Below are positions 10,593 to 23,031 of a stretch of 64,000 nt of DNA, piece after piece. The stretch comes from Cucumis sativus (Eukaryota; Streptophyta; Magnoliopsida; Cucurbitales; Cucurbitaceae), in contig NC_026657.2 in NCBI RefSeq assembly GCF_000004075.3, forward strand, positions 10,974,001 through 11,038,000. The letters are read 5' to 3'. Both the position numbers and the translations under genes were made by a program. Positions within the stretch are counted from its first letter, which is position 1. Each line of letters begins with the position of its first letter. The notes under the pieces were generated by a model. That model was given only the letters and a program-made list of their open reading frames with translations, did not search any database and was not told where the DNA came from.

Positions 10593-13500
10593 TTAGGGTT
10601 GTGGATGTGGAGAAGAAATGAGGGGTTGGGTTTGGGAATCGAGCTGTTGTTGCGAAGTGATTATTGAAGTGTTTAATGGCAATAATGGCTTTCTGGCATT
10701 TCTGTAAATTGCATATAGCAAAAGCTGTATTAATCCCAAACCTAAACCCATTCCATTCGGTACCTGCAAGCATTCAATATTTCTCAATTATTATTCCACA
10801 CCAAAATAAAATAGGGTAAATTTTAATTTTGAATCATAGACTTATTTTCTTCTTCTCTATATTACAAAAACATTTTCTCGCATGAAAAAATGTGAGTAGG
10901 GTTCCATTCTAGGAGTGTATTTAAACAAAAATGAGGAAAAATAGACCTAACAATTAAGAATAATGAAGATGGTTAATCATTTAATTTAGAGGTTTAGTGA
11001 AAATTAGATTAAAGAGCTCACCGCAAGAAACCAATCGTGGACGAGAAAAGCATAGAAAGTCCAAATTCCTCCATTTAGAGAAAAGAAAAGTGATAGCATG
11101 AAAGGCATGTACTCTACACTCCTGCTCTTTATCACCGTTTTCTGCAAATGAATTAAATCCAAACAACATTATATTAATAAGTTGAGTTATATATGTTCGA
11201 TGAGAATATTATTGTTTTTACTACAAATATAAGTTTCTAATATATATAAATAAATAAAACACAATATTGTATATTAGTTGATGTGATGTACAAGTACAAG
11301 CTGCCATGTCTATTCTGACTTATCAAATTGCTCCATATGACCATATAACCAAAAATATCTTATGGGCCTACGTTGAGCCCAATCTAAATTGTATCCTCTT
11401 ATGAAAACTACCATTTTTATTCTTCAATTTTGAAACGTGTTCAAAAAATGTTATTCAAGGTGTTTTTCTTTTTCTTTTTCTTTTTTTGTTAAAATAAGAT
11501 GGAAATTAACGTGTATATAAATTAAATTAAAGCATATGCAATTGCATCTTTGTTCTAGACTGACGTCGCAGTTATGTACAATTTTTTAAAAATTATATTG
11601 TACAATCATATAAGATAACTTTAATATATTTTTGGTGATAAAAAAATAAGAATTTTTAAATATGGCAAAAAAAAGAACAAAAACAATTCACAAATGGTAG
11701 TAAGTTATCAAATTCTCCTTACTACATTTTAGAATTTTTTTAATTATATTTTGTAAATAGTTTCACATTTCTTTTTCTACAAGAATTCTCCCTAAACAAA
11801 ATCGTAACCATGATTTTATTCTACTATTTGAATTCACAAAAGCCAAAAAAAAAAAAAAAAAAATCATGATATGCTGAAATTAAAGGAATAAGTTTTATAA
11901 GCATTAACGGTGATGTCAATCATATGTTTATCTTGTCTATCAATAAAATGTATATATTTTGAAATAATTTTAAAGTTTAAAGATAAAATGTAACTTTTTA
12001 ATATATACATAGATAAGAGGGGAAATGAATTGATCTACCGGTTAATCATAATTCATGACAATCTTGAATAGTTTGACCCTTTTTTCCTTTTTAACTTACC
12101 AGTTGTCCCTTTCATTCAAATTTTAGCTCTCTCACATCTCTTTCTAACTTATATAATTGTATCTTCAACATATATAACAAAATGTATAGTTATTGATACT
12201 AATTCACACACACATATATTATAGAGTGGACAAAACAAATTGTTATGGTGTTACTAAACCATCTGTGGCTATTGGTTTTAATTTTATCTTAACAATTAAA
12301 TTTCGAAGAAAAGATGAAGAAGAAAGAAAAAGATAAAAGCAGTGATTAAAACACCTTAAAGATATTTGAATTTTATATTAGAAAAGGAAAGTGGAAAGGG
12401 TATTCATATATTATTTTATGGGATTTAAAAAAAGAACCCAATAAATAAAGCATAAATATTTTGGTTTACAAACGTGCTTGGACGTGAGTCGTAAAAATAA
12501 ATAATAAAAGTCCCATCGCCTGAAGAATACATGTATATTATATAGTTTTCTATAATTCAAAATTCTAACAACCATTTGACTTTGTGGTATGATTAAAAGA
12601 ATTAAAAGCGTGTGAAATTTAATGGGAAAAAGAAAAAAATTGCAAAAAAATATAAATATAAATAAATAAAATAAATGAGTTTTTTTAAAAAAATAGAAAA
12701 AATATAGTAAAGAAAATGGTGGACGTGAGGCGATGGGGGGTTTTGGAGCTTTTAATTTTAGGGGAAAGAAAAATAATACCGTATAGTATACGGCCAACTA
12801 TCAATGGGTCCTACCAAAACCTACTCCCTCATCATCTCATTTCATATCAAAAGATTTGGAGCCACTGGATTTTTATCATCAATTAAATATATATATGTAA
12901 CAGTGCTTTTCAATTATTAGATGATTCACTCCCCAATAAAAAAAATAAAAAACGTAGACTTTCAAATTTTAAAACTTAAAATTACACTCTCAAACATATA
13001 TAAACGTGTATTAAATTTAATTTTTTGTGTGTATGACTCTTAGTTTTATAATTATTTTAAGGTTCGTGGTACAATTTTAATACTACAATTTTATCATTTT
13101 TAGACGATTTAAGAATATTAATTTAAGTTTTTTTAAACTAAAAAAAGTTAGAAGTATTTATTTTCTTTGACATTTTAAAATTAGCTGTTTACAATTATTT
13201 TATGCAATGATGAATTTTGTTTTGTGGAATGTAAGTATTGTCAATTTTCTTTTATTTTTGAAAAAGTCTTTTCGCTTACCCAAAAAGGAAAGAAAAGAAA
13301 AAGAAAAAAAAAGAAGAGAGAAAGAAAGATAACGATATTTGAAAAGGAGAGAAGGTGAAAGTGCACGTTATTACCATGACGGAGAGCGGCGAAGCGTACA
13401 TCATGATATTCAAACCCGCACAAACAAACCCTAGAGCTTCAATACGCTTTTCCCCTTCCAATACCAATTCACTCACCACAATCGCCGCCGTCAACATTCC

Positions 13501-14140
13501 GATATCCAAAATCCCTACCATAATCCCTGTTTTCGCCTGCACACACACACACACACACATATCGCATTCAAATAATCCATCTCCGGTCAATTACGTTCTT
13601 CCCCAATCACACTCTTAATCCCACACAGATTATATATGTTTAATTCAAACTACGTACTTACCTTCATTAACGAAGGTGCGTAAATCAGGAAAACACCGAG
13701 GAAAAATGACTGTACAACGACGCCGAAGGAATTAATAGTAGCGACAAGGTAGGCGCCAGGCTTGATAATTCCATAGTAAGTCCAGAGAGAGGAGTTCAGC
13801 CATGTACATACATACGGAAAGCTCTCGAACTCTTCCGTCGATTTGTTCCTTATAATCCGCCGGAATGTTCCCCTGCAACAATCCGTTTAACACGATTCAT
13901 GAATAAAAAACTGAAAAATCTCTCAATTCAAGTCCAGAAAGTTTCTTAAAACTTACGCCGGAGAAAGGAACATGAGGACGGAGATAATGTTTCCTGTTCA
14001 AGTTCGAAAGAAAATAATTAAGTAACTCGATTATCAGATTGTTCACCAATGCTGAATAAAGAAAGAGAAAGAACGAGAGAAAGAGAGAGGGGAAGAGATG
14101 GGTGACCTATTACGCCGACGAAGAAGCTGAGCTCCGCCAT
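10593..14140 (-). CDS. SWEET17: SWEET sugar transporter, clade IV (SWEET16/17-like)
   Basis: Six exons on the minus strand: 14107-14140, 13957-13993, 13662-13872, 13375-13536, 11022-11141 and 10593-10763. All have GT-AG borders and the phases close, giving 244 residues, the usual SWEET size. The protein starts MAELSFFVGVIGNIISVLMF and has two MtN3/saliva triple-helix repeats (about residues 8-95 and 130-210) joined by a linker helix. Conserved pore residues are visible: prolines 23, 43, 144 and 161, tryptophans 54 and 175, and asparagines 71 and 191 (in PNG). SWEETs are facilitators of sugar diffusion. Sequence such as STEEFESFPYVCTWLNSSLW places this one with SWEET16/17, known tonoplast fructose/glucose carriers, so a vacuolar role is inferred. 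The hydrophilic C-terminal tail is short (about 32 residues). Intron 4 is unusually long (2233 bases), and the exon 4 acceptor follows a dinucleotide repeat. I cannot separate SWEET16 from SWEET17 with certainty. Confidence 0.95.
13540..13559. repeat. (CA)10 microsatellite abutting the SWEET exon 4 acceptor
   Basis: Ten CA units on the plus strand, read as TG repeats on the coding strand, run directly into the CAG acceptor of SWEET exon 4 (first exon base 13536). The repeat takes the place normally held by a polypyrimidine tract. Confidence 0.95.
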
Positions 14141-16740
14141 AGTTGTTGGTTGAAGAAAGAAGAAATGATTGTGGTTGGCTTTAATAAGTTGTATTTTTGG
14201 TCCTTCATACTTTTATTTATTTATTGTGAAATTTAAAATAATACATTTATTTGAAAGTTGAAATAGAAAGTTTTGAAGCACGTGTCATAAATACCTACAC
14301 CTGTTATTGGTGTCGTCTATGTTACCATTATCATCCCAATAAATCTCAGCCATATCATTCATCAGATATTTCTCATTCCTCTATTTTCCCCCTTTCATAT
14401 TCTTTAATTATATATATAATACTATATTGTAAAAGAAAATTGTTCTTCATTATAAATTACGCAAAAATGACTTAGTTTTTATTTCGAATCTCAACTTGAC
14501 TTAAAACAAAAAAGTGAAATTAAATACCATTTGCATTTCTATTTTCATTCTCTCTACTTTACTCGTACTTATGTTGTAATCCAATTAAATAGTATGGTGA
14601 AGTTGGAGTAAATACCAAATTAAATTATACAATAGGTAATAGGTAACATATGCTACTTTGTCCTATTTTCTTAAAACTTGATGCTATTAGAATCTTTATT
14701 GTACATTACTAATAAATGACTGGAGGTTAAAATTCATAGTTGATCATTAATTAAAATAAAAATAAATAACTTAGCTCGTTAATCCTTAGTGGTGATGATT
14801 TTATTAGCTTAATTTTGTACGATTTGATTTGCTTGACTGGAATACTTCATATATTTTGTTTGCTTGTACGTGAATACAACATTAATAAAATTGTAGTGTT
14901 GGGCAGCCGTGGAATTTTAATTAAACTTAATTGACTTATCTTTCTTAATAATATTAACTAAAACGTTTATGATTATTTATTGTATTCAAATTATAAATAA
15001 ATTTCTTTAATCAATTATTGGCATGTAACCTACTAATCAAAGTTTTGATTAAAAAAAAAAAAGAAGAAGAAAGTTTTTTTTATAAATATTGTTAACATTA
15101 TTTATAATATTTTCAAATAACTCTTAAAATTGTTTTATATATAACAAATAAAATATTTTATTATATTTTATAAATATTTTTGTAGACTTTACTATATATT
15201 ATATATTACAGTAGTTCAATATATATTGAAATTGTAAAATTTAAATGGAAAAGAAAAATGAAAACTTTTGAATGATTGAGTTTTGAAGGCTAGCCTATTA
15301 GCTGAAGTGTTGTCCGGTTGTCCCTTTAATCTATATGGAGAGTACGGGTCCCCGAGTGTAGCAAAAAGACGAAAGAAAGGTCCCCAACACTTTAGACAAT
15401 TTCTGTACGGCCCCATGCGATTGGACTTTAATTTGACGCAATAGATTGACCCTCTCCAGCCTCCAACGCTTCATTACCTCTCCCAATTTCAGCATTTTAT
15501 GTCTTCATTCTTCAAAAACATTAATAAATTAACAATAAAAGAAAAACAATCCTTCATTGAAATGAAAAAAAATATAATCATTCAAATTAAATTCTCAAAC
15601 TTACCGCAACAAAAAAATAAACTTACAAATAACAAAAATTAAATCCTCACACGTATACCATTTAAATTTACAAATTCAATTTAAACGTTTTAGATTAATT
15701 AAGATTTAAGTAATTTATTTCCAGAGAGGTGTTTAGATTTTTTTTTAATATAATATAAAATATATACAGAATAATTGAAATCCTATGTTTTATTATAATC
15801 CACACACATATATATAATATTTTTGGGATGATGTTCGAACAATCTAATTCTACACTATGAAACGTTAATAATTCTTGCCAACCCAAGAATTGCGTAATAT
15901 ATAGTCAAACAATTTGTTGATTTTTTTAATTTAATAAAATATATTTTTTTATTAATTAAGTTTTGTTCACTAATTATCAACATTTATGAATGATTGGCAA
16001 ATTTGATTATATTATAAGGTTATATATATAGCCCACTTATTGTAAATGATAAGTTGATAACAACTACATAGACAATTACAGAATTTAATAGATGAAGCAT
16101 TAAGTTCTTGTCTCTAATTTTGTTTTTTATAATATAAAATAAAAAAGATATGATTGAAATTTGTGGAGGATATTATTGAAAAGGAAATATCTTATGGAGC
16201 CCAAAATGGCCACGTTTTTGCGACTTGGCTTTTGGATCAACCACTCGATTTAAACTTCAAATTGGACAACAACGCCATTATTTTTATATAGAAAAGAAAT
16301 AGTGATGATGAGTAAATAATTGATAAAAATAAAGTTAATTTTAGTTTTTCTTTTCTTTTCCCAACACCGTGTTTAGGCATTTTAAGACACTTTATCAAAC
16401 TTAACATATTTATTAATCTTAGTTTTACAAACTAAGAACTAGCCTTATATTGACTTTAAATGTAATTCTCTACCCATTTAAAATTAATGAAAGAAAAAAC
16501 ACGAATATAAGTTTAAAATAAGGATAAAGCAAATTGCAAAATAAAACCATTTATGTGTGAGAATAAATATTTAAATACTTTAATTTTCAAAAACTAAAAT
16601 TCAATAACCACGGGTTTATAATTTTAAAATTATTTATGTAAATATAAAAACAAGAGAAAAGGTAAAAGTGGAATTAAATTTTCTAAGTAACAATAATCCT
16701 TTTTAGGAGTTGAGCATTCGTGCCAAGCCATTGAAATAAC

Positions 16741-16762
16741 ATATATATATATATATATATAT
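16741..16762. repeat. (AT)11 microsatellite
   Basis: Uninterrupted AT dinucleotide run in intergenic DNA, followed by CTAGAACG. Confidence 0.95.
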
Positions 16763-19073
16763 CTAGAACGACGCAATGTCAAATGACCTCTAATCTCTTC
16801 ATAACTCTCTTTTGCTTATAAATTTCAATTTTCTTATATTAGTAACATGAGTTTCAAAATGTCTATTTACGAAAGTCATGTCAATACTATTAAACTAAAT
16901 CTTATTAATAAAAATTTAAATAAATGTTTTATAAGTCATTTAAAATTTTAAAACTTTGACCTAACTGAGACAAAATTAAATTATTGGATTAAACACAAAC
17001 TTTCAATTTCATAAATTCTAACTATAACTCAGTTGATATTTTTTTATTTTACCATCTCAATAACTAAATTCTATATTAACAAATTGTTTATATTATGATA
17101 TTTGGTAAATAATTTAGTTTATTTTAATATATTAAAAAACAATTATAAAAAGATTTAAAAGAAAATATAGAGGGAAATAAAAAAGTAAAAGGCGTGGGTT
17201 GGGAGGTGTCCGTGTAAATTGTAATGACCCAACAAGAAGTTGCAACTACTGTTTATTCGCATCCCTTTCACTTTCACATTCGTCATTCTCTTTGGATTTA
17301 ATATTTATCACGTGCTACATTTTTTACATTATTATTATTTATAATTAATAATGCAACTTACCTTTCTTTACACTCATTTTGGTTTAATCATAAAATCAAT
17401 CCCTACAATTTAGAAAATTATTCAGTTTTGTTATTGTTGTTTATAATTAAATTTTAATATCTATTATTTCATACTCAGATACGTACTATTTATGAACTTA
17501 AACTATATATATCTATTTAAAAATGATAGAAAGTAAATTTATAATTTAATCATACAAACTGCCGTTTTTAATTATTATTTTTTTGTTTTTTGTTTTTGAA
17601 ATATATAATTGAAACCATTAATTTATTTTGAGTCCAGCAAAAGTGGATCTAAAACTACGATTGCAAGTTGAGGATTTTTTTTTTTTTCGTTTACATATGA
17701 ACAAACTGCTTATACCCAATCAAATAGAAAATGATATATATATATCTATAATAAAAAAGATACGATCTCCATAATTAATTGTATTTTTTAATTCTTATAT
17801 TAATATTAAATGCAATCTGTTCTTCGAGAAAATATATACATACATATATATATATGTATACAATCTATTCGTATCCTATTTTTTAAGATGTGTTTTGTAG
17901 GTTAAATTATGTCAAATTTGATCCTAAGTTTAATTTTGATTTTGACATTAGCAAATAGTTTGTTTTATAAGAAAATGTTGAATTTTAAATAATCATATAT
18001 TTTTTGTTGTTGCTAAGTTTTTTAGTACAATGATTGTTAAATATATGAATTAAACCTCTCATTGTTAGAATGAAATATCATGTCAATTGTTGTCGAGTTG
18101 TAGTGTAGCTAAGTTTTGCACACATTAATCATATTAATATGTCAATTGAGTCATGTTTGCTTTGACATCTTTTAGAACTAATAGGTTATTGAATTTTAAA
18201 ATATCAAGTAAGTTACTAGGAAGGTTGTAAAATTGTTTGTAATGTGTCTAATATATATACTTTCAAATTTTGAACTTATCAGAATTTGAGTTCAATACAA
18301 GATTAAATTTTGAATTTCATGTTTAATAGGTTTTGATAGAATAAAATATGTTGAATCGATTATCACAAATTGTCACATCACTCATCAAATGAACAACAAA
18401 ATTATAAATGATTTTTGAATTCAAGACTTATTAAAGGTCTCAAATTCAAATTGGAGATATAATTAGTTAATTTTTCAATTACTTTTCTCCCGACTATTGA
18501 ATAAAATAAAATAATTTGAACAAATTTGGTATTAAGATTTAGTCTTTAAGTCAAATTGAGCTAAAAACATATGCTTAATTTGGTCCAAAATTCATAGATT
18601 TTAGTCCTTGATACTTTTTTTTTTTATGAAAGTAACAATTTAATTAACTATCGTTAATTTGTTACGATTTTTTACCAACTTTAAAATTACATCTATCCGT
18701 CATCGTACTTTTAAAATTAGAATACTGATTGAGTTTCATCATGCATCAATTAGTAACAATTTGAAAATATTTGAAAATATTATGCATGTTCACATTAACC
18801 TAATTATTAATTACTATTAGTATTATAATTTGTAAATGTAGTAGATTTTAAATTCGAACAGAAGAAGAATTTTGTGAAAAGGTAAAAGTTGTAAAATAAC
18901 AAAAAAAAAAAAAGTTTTAAACAAATTAGTCATCGTCCAGTTCTTTTATAAATGATGAAAGTTTCATAAAATACTTTAAAATACTAAACAAGTTGAAAGA
19001 AAAAAGTTAAATGGTAAACATGCAGATTTATTATTGAATTTCAATATTCATCATCTTTATTGCTAGAAAATAT

Positions 19074-19077
<4 letters not shown>

Positions 19078-19101
<24 letters not shown>
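19078..19101. repeat. (TA)12 microsatellite
   Basis: Uninterrupted TA run in intergenic DNA. Confidence 0.95.
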
Positions 19102-19106
<5 letters not shown>

Positions 19107-19679
19107 CTAATTAAAGGCATTCAAAAGGATTTAAGATAGCATCACTTGTTTTCAAAAATAAAATAAAAAAAATTATTTAGCATGATTTGTTAGTTTAAAA
19201 GTTGGTTCGAGGAAAAAATAATTGAGAGAGTCGTATGAAACAACTCAACTTTTGGGTCTAAAATTTTAAAAAATATATATCATATACTTTTTGAATCTTA
19301 TAAATTTAGAAAATTGAAAGTTAACGATACTAAATATGCGTTATATATTTTGCGTTTTTGAAGCTCGGGTAAATATAGGACATTTAATGATACATCCTAA
19401 AAAGTGTCGTTAATATTGCTAAAATAGAACTCAATGTAAACTATACACACCTCAATAGGAAGACTATAGGACAATAATTATAAACTCAACAAAATTTGAA
19501 TTTGAAAATAGTATAGAAAGTTGAAGAAATATGTCTAGCTAAGTTTCACCCTTTCCACAAAATTCTTACCCCTTTTTCCATTTCCATGAGAATTAGCAAA
19601 GGAAGAAATCAACGCAACAAACTGAAAATTAATTAAAACTATTCAAGTGTGACTTTGAAATTAAAAGCTAACGGAAAGT

Positions 19680-19920
19680 CACCTACTAAGTGTCTTAAAT
19701 CTCAAAACAACCTGTCAAAAGTGTACTTCATAACTCAAAATGAACCATAATTTTTTTAAAAAGAGTTTAAAATGACATTTTAAGTTAAAAAAAGTGTTGA
19801 AGTAGCACTTTATCTCTCAAAACAAAATTACAAATGTCTCAGTATATCTTTCTAACTCAAAACTAACTACAAAATCTCTAAAAATGATATAAGTGGTACT
19901 TTAACTCTCAAAACAAGTTA
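19680..19920. repeat. Degenerate tandem array of a CTCAAAAC-containing unit
   Basis: Related phrases recur on the same strand: AAATCTCAAAACAAC (about 19698), GTACTTCATAACTCAAAA (about 19721), GCACTTTATCTCTCAAAAC (about 19806), TCTTTCTAACTCAAAAC (about 19846) and GTACTTTAACTCTCAAAAC (about 19894). Spacing is irregular, roughly 23-85 bases. It looks like a decayed minisatellite with no coding potential. Confidence 0.6.
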
Positions 19921-20624
19921 AAACTTGCATGACTAATCACTCAGTTTGTTTTCAAATAGAAGTTTAAAGTGGTTCAGAACGTTAACATTCAAAATGAAGG
20001 AAGATACAGAAGACTTAGAAGTTGAGGTAAACAAAGAGTTAAGATAACATACCTGCAAGGCCGTGATATATAACAACCAAACCAAAGAGATAAGAATTAA
20101 GATAGCAATTAGCTAAAAATTTTAGACTGGAGATTGCATCTAGAAAAAGAGCATAAATTATAATGGTAGAAGCCGAGAGAGTTGAAGCCCAAACTAAGAT
20201 TTAGAAGCCCAATTGAGATTCCATTTAGTATTCCAAATTCCATGACCACAGCTCATAAAAAAAATTATGTTCAAAGGCATTGTGTCTTTAAATCCCAAAT
20301 TTCGGGCTTCTCTAAGTGTTACATTTGTTTTCTTATATGATACAATGTGAATTGACCACAAAATTTGTTGTGTTTTAGGCTCACAGCTAGAAAGAAGAAA
20401 ACTTTTGCGCAAATGGATGGGGTCTGGGGATCTCATTCTCTAACTTTTTGGAGTTTAGATTTTTCACCATATCCCTCTCTGCATTTGTCAAGGAATTTAA
20501 TTCACACCATATTATAACGTCTAAATTGATATTTTTTCAGATAAAAAGAAGAAGAAGAAAAAAAAGGGATTCTAATAATGAAAAAAAAAAAGATGATGTG
20601 GAAAATCACGAGAATATATTTTTT

Positions 20625-20652
20625 AAGAAAAGAAAAGAAAAGAAAAGAAAAA
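20625..20652. repeat. (AAAAG)n pentanucleotide repeat
   Basis: About five AAGAA/AAAAG pentamers lie upstream of the dynein light chain gene, just before the GC-richer leader that begins near 20660. Confidence 0.85.
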
Positions 20653-20830
20653 TGGAATAGGAGGGAGGGCGGGTAGAGAGGACGACTGGGCGACGGGAAT
20701 CTTACGGAAGAGACGGCAGAGTGATAGTGGTTGAGAGCGATATCCCCTTCTTCTCTCTCACTCCCTCTTCTCCTTCATCTCTTACCCACGTACACCAACC
20801 AATATTCTCTCCCTAAACTCCATCTAAATC

Positions 20831-23031
20831 ATGAACCAAGATTCTCGCCGCCCCACCAATCATCCTCCACCTCCAATTGTCAAGCTTGAATCTACAGATG
20901 ATCGCAAACCCTCATCTCCCGCTCCCCTCTCCAAGAAAATCGTCATCAAGAGCGCCGATATGTTCACTGACATGCAGAAGGAGGCTATTGACACTGCCAT
21001 AGCCGTCAGTGCTTCTACCTCACTCTTCTTCTTCTCTTTATTTTTTCTTTTCATTCCTTCATAATCTCTTTCGTTTTTAGGCATTTGAGAAACATTCCGT
21101 TGAGAAGGATATTGCCGAACAGATAAAGAAAGAGTTTGATAAGAATCATGGACCCACCTGGCATTGCATCGTCGGTCGTAATTTTGGTACCTTCTTTCAC
21201 TCTTTATCTCTATTTCCTTACCTTCCTGCTTCATTTTCGCTTTCTTTCACTCTGATGTACTGAACCTCTGTTCATTTCTCTAACTTTACGCTCTCTTTGG
21301 AAATGCTTCTCTTAATTCAACTTCAATCTACGGAAATTGAGATCTAGCTGTTTGTTTTTTTTGTTTTTTTATTTTTATTTTTTTCCCGGGTGAACAATTA
21401 CATGGAGATTGGAGTAGGATGTTTTTCTTCGGGATTCTGATACCGTTAGCTTGGTTATTCTTTCAGGCTCTACCACTAAGCAGAAACAAGATTTGTCTGC
21501 ATAGGCAGTTTTAGCCCATTAGTGTGTTAGTAAATTGAAATTACATATGTTCTTCTACTTGCGTCACTAGGTAAGTGAAATCTAGTTGAGAGCTTTAACT
21601 CCATTTGGTCCATCGCCTTGGTCTATATTGAATCTGTTAGCTAATTCTCAGCAATTTGGGGTGGGGGGGCTCCCAATCTGGTTTTGATGACAAGATCAAC
21701 GAACATAGTGTGATAGGATCGTTCATGTTATGGAATCAGCAACTGAGGAAAACAGAAAAGAGAATCGAGCATAGATTTACATGGTTCGGCAGAGGAAGAG
21801 AACAACTTGATTACTGAGAAAATTTAGAATATAGATCACATGCGGTTCTAAGGTTACAAGTGTTAATGTAGCTTAGGGTCAAAAGTATAAAAAAGTAAAT
21901 ATAGCAAATGCAAATTCAAGTTAGTTTCGCCCCGACTTGGTTGTGTCAATTTAAGGCATTCCAACAGTTCTGGAACCATGCAAGTTGAATGGGACAGAGG
22001 GAAATTGGTTATCAATATTCAATTCTTCCCATTGTCAGTTGTCTCTTTTTTCTAAGAAAAATACCAGGCTGTAGCACTAAGCAGAATTTGACTTGGTTTT
22101 GCTAGTCAGAGTTCAACCGTAGTTCAAATTTATTTTGCAATGTGGTCGGCCAGTTCTAAACTAAAGCTGACTTCACTGTGATATTGTCTCTTGAGCAACT
22201 TTTGCTGAACATGATCCAATCTCATATCTGTATGGTTCTGTTTGCAATTGCATGATGAAAGGTCAGAACCAAAATAGACTGTTTCATGTTTAATTTGAGT
22301 ATCTAATGTTCAGTTCTTGGTATTTATGGGATGTAAATGATTGCTTGACGAGATACTGGGAGATGATCTACAACTTCTATTTTTCTTCTGCTGTTAGGGA
22401 AAAAACAATTCTTATAGGCAAATAATAAAAGGTTGTGATCAGTGATCACACCTACATTGACAGAGAGAGTCTTGCTAGTATAAACTTTTAATAAGTAACT
22501 CTTTATATTCTAAGATTCAGAGATGAACACCAAATGGTTTGACCTCAAGTTGGCATGTAACTTGCAAGTGGGTAGTCCTGTTGCTCGTGGTTTCCATTAG
22601 AGCCACAAATTTTCATTTATATGGCCAATCCATTCATCCCAGTCCTTGGAAGAACCTCGTGGTACTAATGATCCCATTCCATATAGTTTCTTCGTCCTAG
22701 CCGTTAAAAAATGCAAGTTCTCGTAGTCATTATATTAGCAGATGAAAAAAAATTATTATTCTAGTTGCTGGCTTCAGAGTAAAAATTTGGGACACTTCTA
22801 AAATTTATGCTTCCTTATCCCTGAATGTTGCAGTGGATTGCCTTATTTTTTTATCATTGAACTTTATTCAGGGTCCGACTTGTGTTAGTTCATTTTCCTG
22901 CATTAAATTAAGATCAAGTATGATTCAATTCTCTTATTTCTGTTTCAGGATCTTATGTAACACACGAAACAAACCATTTTGTTTACTTCTACCTCGATCA
23001 AAAAGCAATTCTACTTTTCAAATCTGGTTGA
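20831..23031 (+). CDS. Dynein light chain, LC8 type
   Basis: Three exons: 20831-21004, 21081-21186 and 22949-23031. The phases close to give 120 residues. The C-terminal 85 residues are a complete LC8/DYNLL domain: [20 protein letters not shown], then [37 protein letters not shown] and [20 protein letters not shown] at the end. LC8 proteins form dimers that bind short linear motifs. Plants lack dynein heavy chains, so here LC8 is best seen as a general dimerising hub, for example in nuclear pore or myosin complexes (family knowledge). The first 35 residues are a Pro/Ser-rich extension absent from animal DYNLL1 but common in plant copies. The ATG at 20831 is the first in a CT-rich leader. Intron 2 is long (1762 bases) and carries transposon debris. 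Confidence 0.95.
21690..21960. mobile_element. Probable degraded LTR-type element in dynein light chain intron 2
   Basis: This part of intron 2 contains TTTACATGGTTCGGC (about 21776-21790). Words of this kind are frequent in plant copia-type LTRs. It is followed by AACAACTTGATTACTGAG and later GTTTCGCCCCGACTTGG. Ends and target duplications are not evident, so the call rests on style and is weak. Confidence 0.3.

Larger units (their letters stand above)
14141..20624. other. Long AT-rich intergenic region, no supported gene
   Basis: I find no protein-like frame. It contains two AT microsatellites (16741-16762 and 19078-19101), a degenerate tandem array at 19680-19920, and a patch of higher complexity at about 15280-15490 with several GGTCCCC/GGCCCC-type words that may be an old repeat or promoter relic. 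Sequence just right of 14140 is the SWEET promoter; an AATAAGTTG/TTATTAAAG-type AT patch near 14180 is its only TATA-like candidate. The 20050-20620 part precedes the dynein light chain gene and shows no clear core promoter. Confidence 0.55.

Noticed and set aside
12411-12797. 128-codon minus-strand frame
   Set aside because: It lies inside SWEET intron 4, is dominated by Phe, Ile, Tyr and Lys from AT-rich DNA, and has no domain resemblance.
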